Source: Streptomyces monomycini (GTDB lineage: Bacteria; Actinomycetota; Actinomycetes; Streptomycetales; Streptomycetaceae). From it: a stretch of 64,000 bases of DNA. Positions 27,645-34,949 of the stretch are shown piece by piece. The stretch is from the NCBI RefSeq assembly GCF_022271435.1, contig NZ_JAFIQY010000002.1:248001-312000 (forward strand). The letters run 5' to 3'. Position numbers and translations under genes: made by a program. The notes beneath the pieces were generated by a model. The model did not search any database, was not told the DNA's origin, and was given only the letters and a program-made list of their open reading frames with translations. Every line of letters begins with the position of its first letter. The stretch's first letter is position 1.

Positions 27645-29594
27645 ATGGCCGATACAGCGAAGGCGACACGACGACAGCAGCAGTCCGGCAGACCCGCTCC
27701 CGACCCTGACGCCCACCCCGACCTCGACGCCCCTCCCGGCACCGGCTCCGCCGCCGGGCCACCCCCGCCGGCCCGGCGCTCCGCCGTGCGCTCCCTGCTG
27801 CGGCTCTGGCCGTTCGTCCGGCCGGTGCGGGCGCGGCTGTTCACGGCGGCGTTCGTGGCGGTGCTCGCGTCCTGCATCGGGCTGGTCGTCCCCCTGGTCC
27901 TCAAGTGGCTCGTGGACGGGCCGATCGCCGACCGGGACCCGGGCGGTGCCTGGCTGGGCGGCGGGTACCTGCTCCTGCTCGGCCTCGCGGAGGCGGGCCT
28001 GTTCGGGCTGCGGCGCTGGCTGGTGGCGCGGCCGCTGGCGCGTGTCGAGGCCACGATGCGGGACAGCCTGTACCGGCACGTGCAGCGGCTGCCGGTCGCC
28101 TTCCACGACCGCTGGGCCTCCGGCCAGCTGCTGTCCCGGGGCACCACGGACCTGCAACTGCTGCGGCTGTTCCTGGCCTTCCCGCTGACGTTCCTGATCG
28201 TCAACGCCACCACGATCCTGGTGGGCTGCGTGATTCTTCTGGCGCAGCAGTGGTCGCTGGGCCTGGTGCTGCTGACCCCCATCGTGCCGCTGATCGTGCT
28301 GTGCTCGGTCTTCGAGGCGAAGTACGCGGTGGCGGCGCGGCGGGCCCAGGACCAGGTCGGCGACGTGACCACGGTCGTGGAGGAGTCGGTCCTCGGCATC
28401 CGGATCATCAAGGGGTTCGGCCGGCACCGCAGCCAGGCCCGCGCGTTCCGGGAGCTGACGGCCCGGCTGCGCACCACCGAGCTGCGCAAGGCCCGGCTGC
28501 TGGCCGCCCTGTGGGCCTGCATCATGGCGCTGCCGGAGCTGGCCCTCGGGGCGGCACTGGTGCTCGGTACGGTCCAGGTGGCCGACGGGGACCTGTCGGC
28601 CGGCACCCTCGTCGCGTTCCTGTCCACGGCCCTGGCCCTGATGTGGCCGGTGGAGTCGATCGGCTTCCTGCTCGCCATGAGCAACGACGCGGCGGCGGCC
28701 ACCGACCGGTACTTCGACGTCCTGGACGAGCCGGTGGCGGACCGGGACGACGCCCGCGAGGCGGCGGAGCAGGCACCCGTCACCGGCCCTGGAGCCACCG
28801 GCCTCGCCTTCCACGGCGTCACCTTCCGCTACCCGGACGCCCCCGCCGACGCCCCGCCCACCCTCCGGGGCGTCGACCTGCACATCCGCCCCGGCGAGAC
28901 GATGGCCCTGGTCGGCGCGACCGGCAGCGGCAAGACCACGCTCACCGCGCTCGTCCCCCGGCTGCACGAAGTGACCGGCGGCCGCATCACCCTGGACGGC
29001 ACGGACATCACGGCGCTGCCCCGCGACGAGCTGCGTGCCCGGGTCGCGGTGGCCTTCGAGGAGCCGACCCTGTTCTCCGCGACCGCCGCGGAGAACGTCC
29101 TGATGGGCGGCGAGGGCGCCGGCCCCGACGACCTCCGGCGGGCCCTGCGCGTCGCCCAGGCCGACGGGTTCGTGGACGCGCTCCCCGACGGGCCCGACAC
29201 CGAGGTCGGCGAACAGGGCCTGAGCCTGTCCGGCGGGCAGCGGCAGCGGCTCGCGCTGGCCCGCGCGGTGGTCGGCCGGCCCCGCTTCCTGGTCCTGGAC
29301 GATCCGCTGTCCGCGCTGGACGTCCATACGGAGGCGCTGGTCGAAGCGGCGCTGCGGCAGGTGCTGGCGACCACCACCGCCCTGGTCGTCGCGCACCGTC
29401 CGTCCACGGTCCTGCTCGCCGACCGGGTGGCGCTGCTGTCCGGCGGCCGGATCGCGGCCGTCGGCAGCCATCACCAGCTGCTGCGCGAGAACGCCGAGTA
29501 CGCGGCGCTGATGTCCGGCGCGGCGGACGGCGGGGGCGCCGCCCGGCACGAAGACGGGAGCGCCGCCCGGCACGAGGAGGGGAGCGTGCGATGA
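27645..29594 (+). CDS. ABC exporter half-transporter, subunit 1 (degenerate ATPase site)
   Basis: A 649-residue type IV ABC exporter subunit: disordered N-terminus (about 1-45), six-helix membrane domain (about 50-340), then the nucleotide-binding domain. Walker A is GATGSGKT and the signature LSLSGGQRQR is canonical. Walker B reads LVLDDPLSALD, so Asp553 replaces the catalytic Glu, and the Q-loop reads AFEEPTLF with Glu for Gln (about 472). The stop overlaps the start of subunit 2 (ATGA). Together they should form a heterodimer like TmrAB or TM287/288. The substrate is unknown. The C-terminus has a 24-bp coding duplication (AARHEDGS/AARHEEGS). Confidence 0.93.
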   Translation: MADTAKATRRQQQSGRPAPDPDAHPDLDAPPGTGSAAGPPPPARRSAVRSLLRLWPFVRPVRARLFTAAFVAVLASCIGLVVPLVLKWLVDGPIADRDPGGAWLGGGYLLLLGLAEAGLFGLRRWLVARPLARVEATMRDSLYRHVQRLPVAFHDRWASGQLLSRGTTDLQLLRLFLAFPLTFLIVNATTILVGCVILLAQQWSLGLVLLTPIVPLIVLCSVFEAKYAVAARRAQDQVGDVTTVVEESVLGIRIIKGFGRHRSQARAFRELTARLRTTELRKARLLAALWACIMALPELALGAALVLGTVQVADGDLSAGTLVAFLSTALALMWPVESIGFLLAMSNDAAAATDRYFDVLDEPVADRDDAREAAEQAPVTGPGATGLAFHGVTFRYPDAPADAPPTLRGVDLHIRPGETMALVGATGSGKTTLTALVPRLHEVTGGRITLDGTDITALPRDELRARVAVAFEEPTLFSATAAENVLMGGEGAGPDDLRRALRVAQADGFVDALPDGPDTEVGEQGLSLSGGQRQRLALARAVVGRPRFLVLDDPLSALDVHTEALVEAALRQVLATTTALVVAHRPSTVLLADRVALLSGGRIAAVGSHHQLLRENAEYAALMSGAADGGGAARHEDGSAARHEEGSVR

Positions 29595-31579
29595 CCACGA
29601 GCACCGGTACCGGAAAGGCCACGGGCGACGGGCCGGACGGGGACCACGCGCCCCACCCGTCGCCTCCTCTCCCGGCCGACCCCGCCGCCCCGGAGACATC
29701 CCCCGGCGCGTCCCCCGCCACCTCCCCCGGCACACCGCCCGACACCTCCCCCGACGCCTTCGCCCAGGACCTCCTGCCCACCGCCAAGGGCGCCTCGCGC
29801 GGTCTGCTGGGCTCGCTGCTGCGCCCGCACACGCGAGCCGCGTGGGCGGCGGCCGTCCTCCTCCTGCTCCAGCAGGCCGCCGTCCAGGCCGGACCGCTGC
29901 TGGTCGCCTTCGCCATCGACCACGCCGTCCCGGCCCTGCGGGCGGACGACCACGGCCCGCTGATCGCGGTGGCGGCGGCCTACCTGCTCTGCGCGTCGGC
30001 GGCCGGTGGACTCCAGTACGTCTTCGTCCGGCTCGCCGCGCGGATCAGCCAGGACGTCCTGCTCGACCTGCGGGGCCGCATCTTCCGGCACGGCCAGGCG
30101 CTGAGCCTGGACTTCCACGAGCGCTACACCTCGGGCCGGCTGATATCCCGCGCCACCACCGACGTGGAAGCGCTGCGCGAGCTGCTGAGCGAGGGGCTCC
30201 AGGAGCTGATATCCATCACCCTGGCCACGGTCTACATCACGGCGACGCTGCTCTACCTCGACTGGGGCCTGGGGGCCGCCGCCGTCGCCACCGCCGGGCC
30301 GCTGTACCTGCTCGTCCGCTCCTTCCAGCGGCGTTCCCAGCGCGTCTACAGCGTGAAGTCGTCGGCGATGGCCGCCGTCATCGTGAAGTTCGCGGAGACG
30401 ATCAACGGTATCCGCCCGGTGCAGGCGTTCCGGCGCGAGCAGGCCAACGACGCGGCGTTCGCCCGTCTGAACGGCCGCCACGAACGCACCAACGGCGACG
30501 CCGTGCTGGAGATGGCCCGGTACGTCATCTCCTCGCGCCTGGTGGCCAACGTGGCGGTGGCCGCGCTGGTCCTGTGGGGCGCGTACCGGGTGGCCTCGGG
30601 CAGCCTCGCGTTGGGTGTCCTGGCGGCCGCGGTGCTCTATCTCCGCCGCCTGTACGACCCGATCGACCGTCTCGGGATGTTCCTCAACTCCTACCAGTCC
30701 GCCGCCGCTTCCCTGGGGAAGATCGCCGGGCTGCTCGCCCAGCGCCCGAGCGTCCCGGAGCCCACCGATCCGCTGCCGCTGCCGGAGCGGTCCGGCGCGC
30801 TGCCGGGCCGCGAGGTCACCTTCGACGGCGTACGGTTCTCCTACCGCACCGGCGGCGAGGTGCTGCCGCGCTTCGACCTCACCCTCGCCGCGGGCCGAAC
30901 GGTCGCCGTCGTCGGCTCCACCGGTGCCGGCAAGTCCACTCTGGCCAAGCTGCTGGCCCGGTTCTACGACCCGTCTCCCAGCGCTCCACCGCATCCGGGC
31001 CCGGAAGACCTCCGTACCGGCAGCGTCCGCGTCGACGGCGTCGACCTGCGCGACCTGTCCACCGCCGACCTGCGCCGCGCGGTGGTCATGGTCACCCAGG
31101 AAGCGTTCCTGTTCTCCGGCACGGTCGCCGAGAACATCGCCATCGGCCGCCCCGACGCCACCCGCGAGGAGGTCGAACAGGCCGCGCGGGCCATCGGCGC
31201 CCACGACTTCATCGCCGCCCTGCCCGACGGGTACGACACCGACGTACGCAGGCGCGGCGGCCGGATCTCCGCAGGTCAGCGCCAGCTCGTCGCCTTCGCC
31301 CGGGCCCTGCTCGCCGACCCGTCCGTACTGATCCTCGACGAGGCGACCAGCTCCCTCGACATCCCCGGCGAACGCGCGGTCCAGCACGCCATGGACACGG
31401 TCCTGCGCGGCCGGACGGCGGTGGTCATCGCCCACCGCCTGTCCACGGTCGAGACGGCCGACCGGGTCCTGGTGATGTCCGCCGGCCGCGTCGTCGAGGA
31501 CGGCACCCCCGCCGAACTGATCGCGGGCCGCGGCCGCTTCGCGGAGCTGCACCAGGCGTGGCGGGAGAGCGTGGTGTGA
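29591..31579 (+). CDS. ABC exporter half-transporter, subunit 2 (catalytic site)
   Basis: A 662-residue partner of the upstream subunit, coupled by an ATGA overlap. The N-terminal about 70 residues are Pro/Ser/Thr-rich with TSP repeats. A six-helix membrane domain follows, then a nucleotide-binding domain with Walker A STGAGKST, intact Walker B VLILDEATSS (catalytic Glu present) and H-loop VVIAHRLST. The signature is ISAGQRQ, off the LSGGQ norm. In the heterodimer the off-consensus signature would face the degenerate Walker motifs of subunit 1, leaving one normal and one impaired ATP site. Confidence 0.93.
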   Translation: MTTSTGTGKATGDGPDGDHAPHPSPPLPADPAAPETSPGASPATSPGTPPDTSPDAFAQDLLPTAKGASRGLLGSLLRPHTRAAWAAAVLLLLQQAAVQAGPLLVAFAIDHAVPALRADDHGPLIAVAAAYLLCASAAGGLQYVFVRLAARISQDVLLDLRGRIFRHGQALSLDFHERYTSGRLISRATTDVEALRELLSEGLQELISITLATVYITATLLYLDWGLGAAAVATAGPLYLLVRSFQRRSQRVYSVKSSAMAAVIVKFAETINGIRPVQAFRREQANDAAFARLNGRHERTNGDAVLEMARYVISSRLVANVAVAALVLWGAYRVASGSLALGVLAAAVLYLRRLYDPIDRLGMFLNSYQSAAASLGKIAGLLAQRPSVPEPTDPLPLPERSGALPGREVTFDGVRFSYRTGGEVLPRFDLTLAAGRTVAVVGSTGAGKSTLAKLLARFYDPSPSAPPHPGPEDLRTGSVRVDGVDLRDLSTADLRRAVVMVTQEAFLFSGTVAENIAIGRPDATREEVEQAARAIGAHDFIAALPDGYDTDVRRRGGRISAGQRQLVAFARALLADPSVLILDEATSSLDIPGERAVQHAMDTVLRGRTAVVIAHRLSTVETADRVLVMSAGRVVEDGTPAELIAGRGRFAELHQAWRESVV

Positions 31580-31600
31580 GCCGCGGACGTTCCGGCTCCC

Positions 31601-31705
31601 GCGGTTCCGTGAGCACGTGCGCGTGATCACGGAACCGCGTCGAACGGACGCTTGCCGCCCCCGCGGAAGGTGGCCGGAGCCGGGGGCGCCGGCCCCGGCG
31701 CCCCC
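31601..31705. terminator. Two successive hairpins between convergent genes
   Basis: GCGGTTCCGTGA (31601-31612) pairs perfectly with TCACGGAACCGC (31627-31638). A second hairpin, GGGGGCGCCGG (31682-31692) with CCGGCGCCCCC (31695-31705), follows. They separate the ABC exporter operon (plus) from the oxidoreductase gene (minus). Confidence 0.8.
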
Positions 31706-31716
31706 TCCGCCCCGCT

Positions 31717-32823
31717 TCACCGGCGCAGGGCCAGTACCGTCCCTCGCGTGACGGCCTCCTTGAAGCGGGCCGAGGCGCGGCCGGTGAGGACGGCGGATAC
31801 CGGGCTGTCGTCGGAGCGGGTGAACTGGGTGAGGCCGTCGTGGCGGCCGAGGCTGATGTTCTGGCCGACGTAGCGGAGTCGGAGCGGCTGGGGGGTGCGG
31901 CCGGTGAGGACGGCCGCGACGTTGCGCGCGGCGCGGGCGCCCATCGGCAGGCCCGTCTGGCAGGACATCCGGGACGCGGAGCCGTCGGGCCCGTACGCCG
32001 CCACCGCGTCGCCCGCCGCGAAGACCTCCGGGTGGGAGAGCGAGCGCAGGTCCGGGCCGACGGTGATCAGGCCGCGGTCGTCGACGGCGAGCCCGGCCTC
32101 GCGCGCCAGAGCGGGCACCCGGAAGCCGGCCGCCCAGACGACCGCGTCGGCCGCGACCCCGCCGCCGTCGGCGAGGGCCAGGCCGTGTGCGGTGACCTCG
32201 CCGACGCGGGTGTGCTCGTGGAGCGTGACGCCGTGCCGCCGCAGGGCGCCGCGGACGTAGCGCCGGCCGCGCTCCGAGAGTCCGGGGCCGATCTCGCCCT
32301 GGGTGACCAGGTGCACGGTGCGTCCCGGGCGGGCCTCGGCCAGCTCGGCGGCCGCCTCGATGCCGGTCAGGCCGCCTCCGACGACGGCCAGCGCGCCGCG
32401 GGCCTCCTGGGCGCGGGCGCGCAGGAGGACCGCGTCCTGATGGGTGGCCACCGTCGAGGCGTACGTGGCGGCTCCGGGGACGGCGGTGGTGTCGGCCGTG
32501 CTGCCCAGCGCGTACACGAGGGTGTCGTAGGTGAGGGCGTACGGTGCGGCGTCCATCCGGACCGTACGGGCGGCGGCGTCGACGGCGGTCACCCGGGCGA
32601 CGGCCAGCCGGATGCCCGTACCGGCGAGGAGGGTGCTCAGGGGGAGGTCCCGCAGCGGCCGGCCCGCGGCGAGCTGGTGCAGCCGGACCCGCTCGACGAA
32701 CCGGTCCGACGCGTTGACCAGGGTGATGCGTACGCCGCCGGAGCGCCGCAGTCTGCGGGCGGCGCCCTTCGCCGCGATCAGTCCGGCGTACCCGGCTCCC
32801 AGAACCACGAGGTGATGTGTCAT
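31717..32823 (-). CDS. FAD-dependent pyridine nucleotide-disulfide family oxidoreductase (NDH-2-like)
   Basis: A 368-residue flavoprotein. It has an N-terminal FAD-binding Rossmann motif VVLGAGYAGLIAA, a second nucleotide-binding motif VVGGGLTGIEAAAELAE for NAD(P)H, and the C-terminal FAD-contacting VFAAGDAVAAYG. It resembles small type-II NADH dehydrogenases and related reductases; the electron acceptor is unknown. AGGAGG lies only 1 nt before the ATG at 32823, unusually close, so the true start may be slightly downstream (in-frame GTG within MTHHLVVLG). It sits 54 bp downstream of an ECF41 sigma gene on the same strand, the usual arrangement for an ECF41 target. Confidence 0.88.
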   Translation of the reverse strand: MTHHLVVLGAGYAGLIAAKGAARRLRRSGGVRITLVNASDRFVERVRLHQLAAGRPLRDLPLSTLLAGTGIRLAVARVTAVDAAARTVRMDAAPYALTYDTLVYALGSTADTTAVPGAATYASTVATHQDAVLLRARAQEARGALAVVGGGLTGIEAAAELAEARPGRTVHLVTQGEIGPGLSERGRRYVRGALRRHGVTLHEHTRVGEVTAHGLALADGGGVAADAVVWAAGFRVPALAREAGLAVDDRGLITVGPDLRSLSHPEVFAAGDAVAAYGPDGSASRMSCQTGLPMGARAARNVAAVLTGRTPQPLRLRYVGQNISLGRHDGLTQFTRSDDSPVSAVLTGRASARFKEAVTRGTVLALRR

Positions 32824-32877
32824 GCCTCCTGAACCGGCGGGCGGGCCGATCCGTGACAGCTCGCGCCGTGGGGTGGA

Positions 32878-33765
32878 TCACACGAGCTGGGCGGCGGCGA
32901 AGGCGAGCTTGTCCGGGTTGAGGATCGTCCGGACCGCACTGACCCGCCCCTCGTGGACCTCCGGTACGGCGACGGCGAACAGCGTGCCGTCCAGCAGGAC
33001 GAGCAGCGCCGGTTCGCCGTTGACCTCGGCCGGCCGGAAGGTGGCCACCGCGGCCTCCGGGCCGGACCCCAGACCGAGCAGGTAGCGGAGCACCTTCGCG
33101 CGCCCGGTGATCGGCCGGCGCGCGGCGGTGACCCGGCCGCCGCCGTCGGCCCAGGCGGTCACCTCGTCGGCCAGCAGCCGTTCCAGTCCGGCCAGGTCGC
33201 CGTCGAGCGCGGCGGCGAAGAAGCGCTCGACGGTCTCCCTGCGCCGGGTGTCGTCCACGGCGAACCGCCCCGGGCGGCCGAGCCGTTCGCGGGCCCGGCG
33301 GTGCAACTGCCGGGCGTGCGCCTCCTCGACGCCGATGACCTCGGCGGCCTCGCGGTGACTGTGGCCGAACGCCTCCCGCAGGACGAAGACGGCGCGTTCG
33401 GCAGGGGTGAGCCGTTCCATCAGGGTGAGCAGGGCGAGCGAGACGGACTCGCGCTGCTCGGCGGTCTCCAGCGGGCCGAGCGGACCGTCGGCGGTGCGGG
33501 TCAGGACCGGCTCGGGGAGCCAGGGCCCGACGTACAGCTCGCGCCGGGCGCGGGCGGAGGTGAGCCGGTTGACGCAGAGGTTCGTCATGACCTTGGTCAG
33601 CCAGGCGGCCGGGGTGCGGACGGCGGTCCGGTCGGCCCCGCTCCAGCGCAGGTACGTGTCCTGCACGACGTCCTCGGCCTCGCTCGCCGAACCGAGCATC
33701 CGGTACGCGAGCGCGAAGAGCCGGGGCCGGTGCGACTCGAACTCTGCGGCGGCTTCCGTGGTCAT
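32878..33765 (-). CDS. ECF41-type RNA polymerase sigma factor with C-terminal SnoaL-like domain
   Basis: A 295-residue extracytoplasmic-function sigma factor (SigJ-like). Sigma region 2 (about 10-75, ALAYRMLGSASEAEDVVQDTYLR) and region 4 (about 105-165) are followed by a fused SnoaL-like domain (about 175-290). The three ECF41 hallmark motifs are present: WLPEP (82-86), DGGGR (207-211) and NPDKL (283-287). In this class the C-terminal extension replaces a separate anti-sigma factor and modulates activity. ECF41 genes usually sit beside a carboxymuconolactone decarboxylase, oxidoreductase or epimerase gene that they control; here an FAD oxidoreductase follows. Confidence 0.94.
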   Translation of the reverse strand: MTTEAAAEFESHRPRLFALAYRMLGSASEAEDVVQDTYLRWSGADRTAVRTPAAWLTKVMTNLCVNRLTSARARRELYVGPWLPEPVLTRTADGPLGPLETAEQRESVSLALLTLMERLTPAERAVFVLREAFGHSHREAAEVIGVEEAHARQLHRRARERLGRPGRFAVDDTRRRETVERFFAAALDGDLAGLERLLADEVTAWADGGGRVTAARRPITGRAKVLRYLLGLGSGPEAAVATFRPAEVNGEPALLVLLDGTLFAVAVPEVHEGRVSAVRTILNPDKLAFAAAQLV

Positions 33766-33855
33766 GACCGCAGCATGTCAGGACGGGCCGGGGCCCCGGA
33801 GGCCGGGAGTCCGTCACCGGCACGGGCGGTGGGTCCGGGGGGCCGCACGGACTCC

Positions 33856-34362
33856 TCAGGGACCCACCACCCCGTCGATGCCCTCGCGCAGGAAGTCGGC
33901 GTGGCCGTTGTGGCGGGCGTATTCGAGGATGACGTGGAGCAGCACGACGCGCAGGGAGATGTCGGTGCCCCAGCGGGGCGCGTGGGCGGTCATGTCCAGG
34001 GAGGGCACGGCGCTCTCGATGCGGCGGGCGTGGTCGACTTCGGCCTGCCAGGCGGTGAACGCGTCCTCGCGGGTGGCCGTGCCGGGGTCGTACGCCGCCT
34101 GGAAGTCGCCGTCCGGCGACCAGACCAGGGGGACGTCCTCCTGGGCGATCACCCGGCGGAACCAGGTGCGTTCCACCTCCGCCAGGTGCCGTACGAGACC
34201 GAGCAGGCTCAGCGTGGACGGCGGCATGGACCGGCTGCGCAGGTCCTCGTCGGACAGGCCGTCGCACTTCATGGCGAGCGTCGCGCGGTGGAAGTCGAGG
34301 TAGGCGCGGAGGGTTTCGCGTTCGCTCCCGCGCATCGGCGGGGTGGTTCGGTGGGTGGTCAT
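33856..34362 (-). CDS. DinB-family (DUF664) protein
   Basis: A 168-residue four-helix-bundle protein. The ATG at 34362 has AAAGGA upstream. The DinB-like metal ligands appear as His in LVRHLAEVERTWF and in LLHVILEYARHNGHADFLRE, the characteristic C-terminal motif. Members include mycothiol- or bacillithiol-dependent transferases; which reaction this one performs is unknown. It is separated from the ECF41 gene by 90 bp on the same strand. Confidence 0.88.
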   Translation of the reverse strand: MTTHRTTPPMRGSERETLRAYLDFHRATLAMKCDGLSDEDLRSRSMPPSTLSLLGLVRHLAEVERTWFRRVIAQEDVPLVWSPDGDFQAAYDPGTATREDAFTAWQAEVDHARRIESAVPSLDMTAHAPRWGTDISLRVVLLHVILEYARHNGHADFLREGIDGVVGP

Positions 34363-34633
34363 CTGCTGTCCTTTCGACCGCCCGATCATGCCGGGCGCGC
34401 CGTGCCGCCGCACTCGCGTTCCGCTCCGTCCCCCTCCATGGCGATCCGTTTCGGGTGGCCGAAGACGACGCTTCGCCGCCGCGGTGGCGGACGGACGGTG
34501 TGTCGAACGTGTATGCGCCCCGGGCGTGCGGCCCGGACTGCCTGGCGGACCGCGGTGTGCCGGGGCGGCCGTGCGGGGAGGGGCCGGTGGGGGTGGACGT
34601 ACCGTCACGTCCTGTATACGGACCCGATCCCCC

Positions 34634-34659
34634 GCTCTACGGACGTTTTCCGGCCAACT
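34634..34659 (+). promoter_or_regulatory. Box shared by both M4 protease genes, copy 1
   Basis: The 26 bases from GCTCTACGGACG to GCCAACT are matched at 23 positions by 37368-37393, upstream of the second protease gene. It lies about 290 nt before the first protease start. It probably represents a common promoter or activator site. Confidence 0.65.
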
Positions 34660-34758
34660 ATTGACCGGCCACTGACAACCGTGGTCCCCGGGTGGCACTC
34701 TTCCCCGCATCCGTTACGCGGAGCCCCACAGTGCACCACTCCGCGCCCACGGCCCGTT

Positions 34759-34814
34759 CGACGCTCGATGCCCGACGCTCGACGCCCGACGCTCGACGCC
34801 CGACGCTCGAAGGC
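34759..34814. repeat. 14-bp tandem repeat, four copies
   Basis: CGACGCTCGACGCC (first copy CGACGCTCGATGCC, last copy ending AAGGCC) occurs head-to-tail at 34759, 34773, 34787 and 34801. It lies in the presumed 5' leader of the first M4 protease gene. Confidence 0.88.
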
Positions 34815-34949
34815 CCGGACCACCCGCACCTGGTGCCTCCCCCCACACGTTCCACGTGTTCTGCCTCGCTCTGCCCGGACGGTCACTCCGCCGCCCGGTC
34901 CCCCTCGGCCGCCCACCCACCGGTCGCGGCCACCGCAGAAGGAGTCAGT

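Larger units (their letters stand above)
34363..34949. other. Long divergent intergenic region before the M4 protease pair
   Basis: 587 bases between the DinB gene (minus) and the first M4 protease gene (plus). It contains the 26-bp box shared with the second protease gene (34634-34659), a TTGACC at 34661-34666 that could be a -35 element, and a 14-bp tandem repeat (34759-34814). No gene is convincing. The protease leader is therefore about 250 nt or longer. Confidence 0.55.

Noticed and set aside
29471..34267. A 1598-residue open frame on the minus strand
   Set aside because: It runs antisense to the ABC exporter, through two hairpins, and in another phase over the oxidoreductase and sigma genes. 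Composition is low-complexity; it is a GC artefact.
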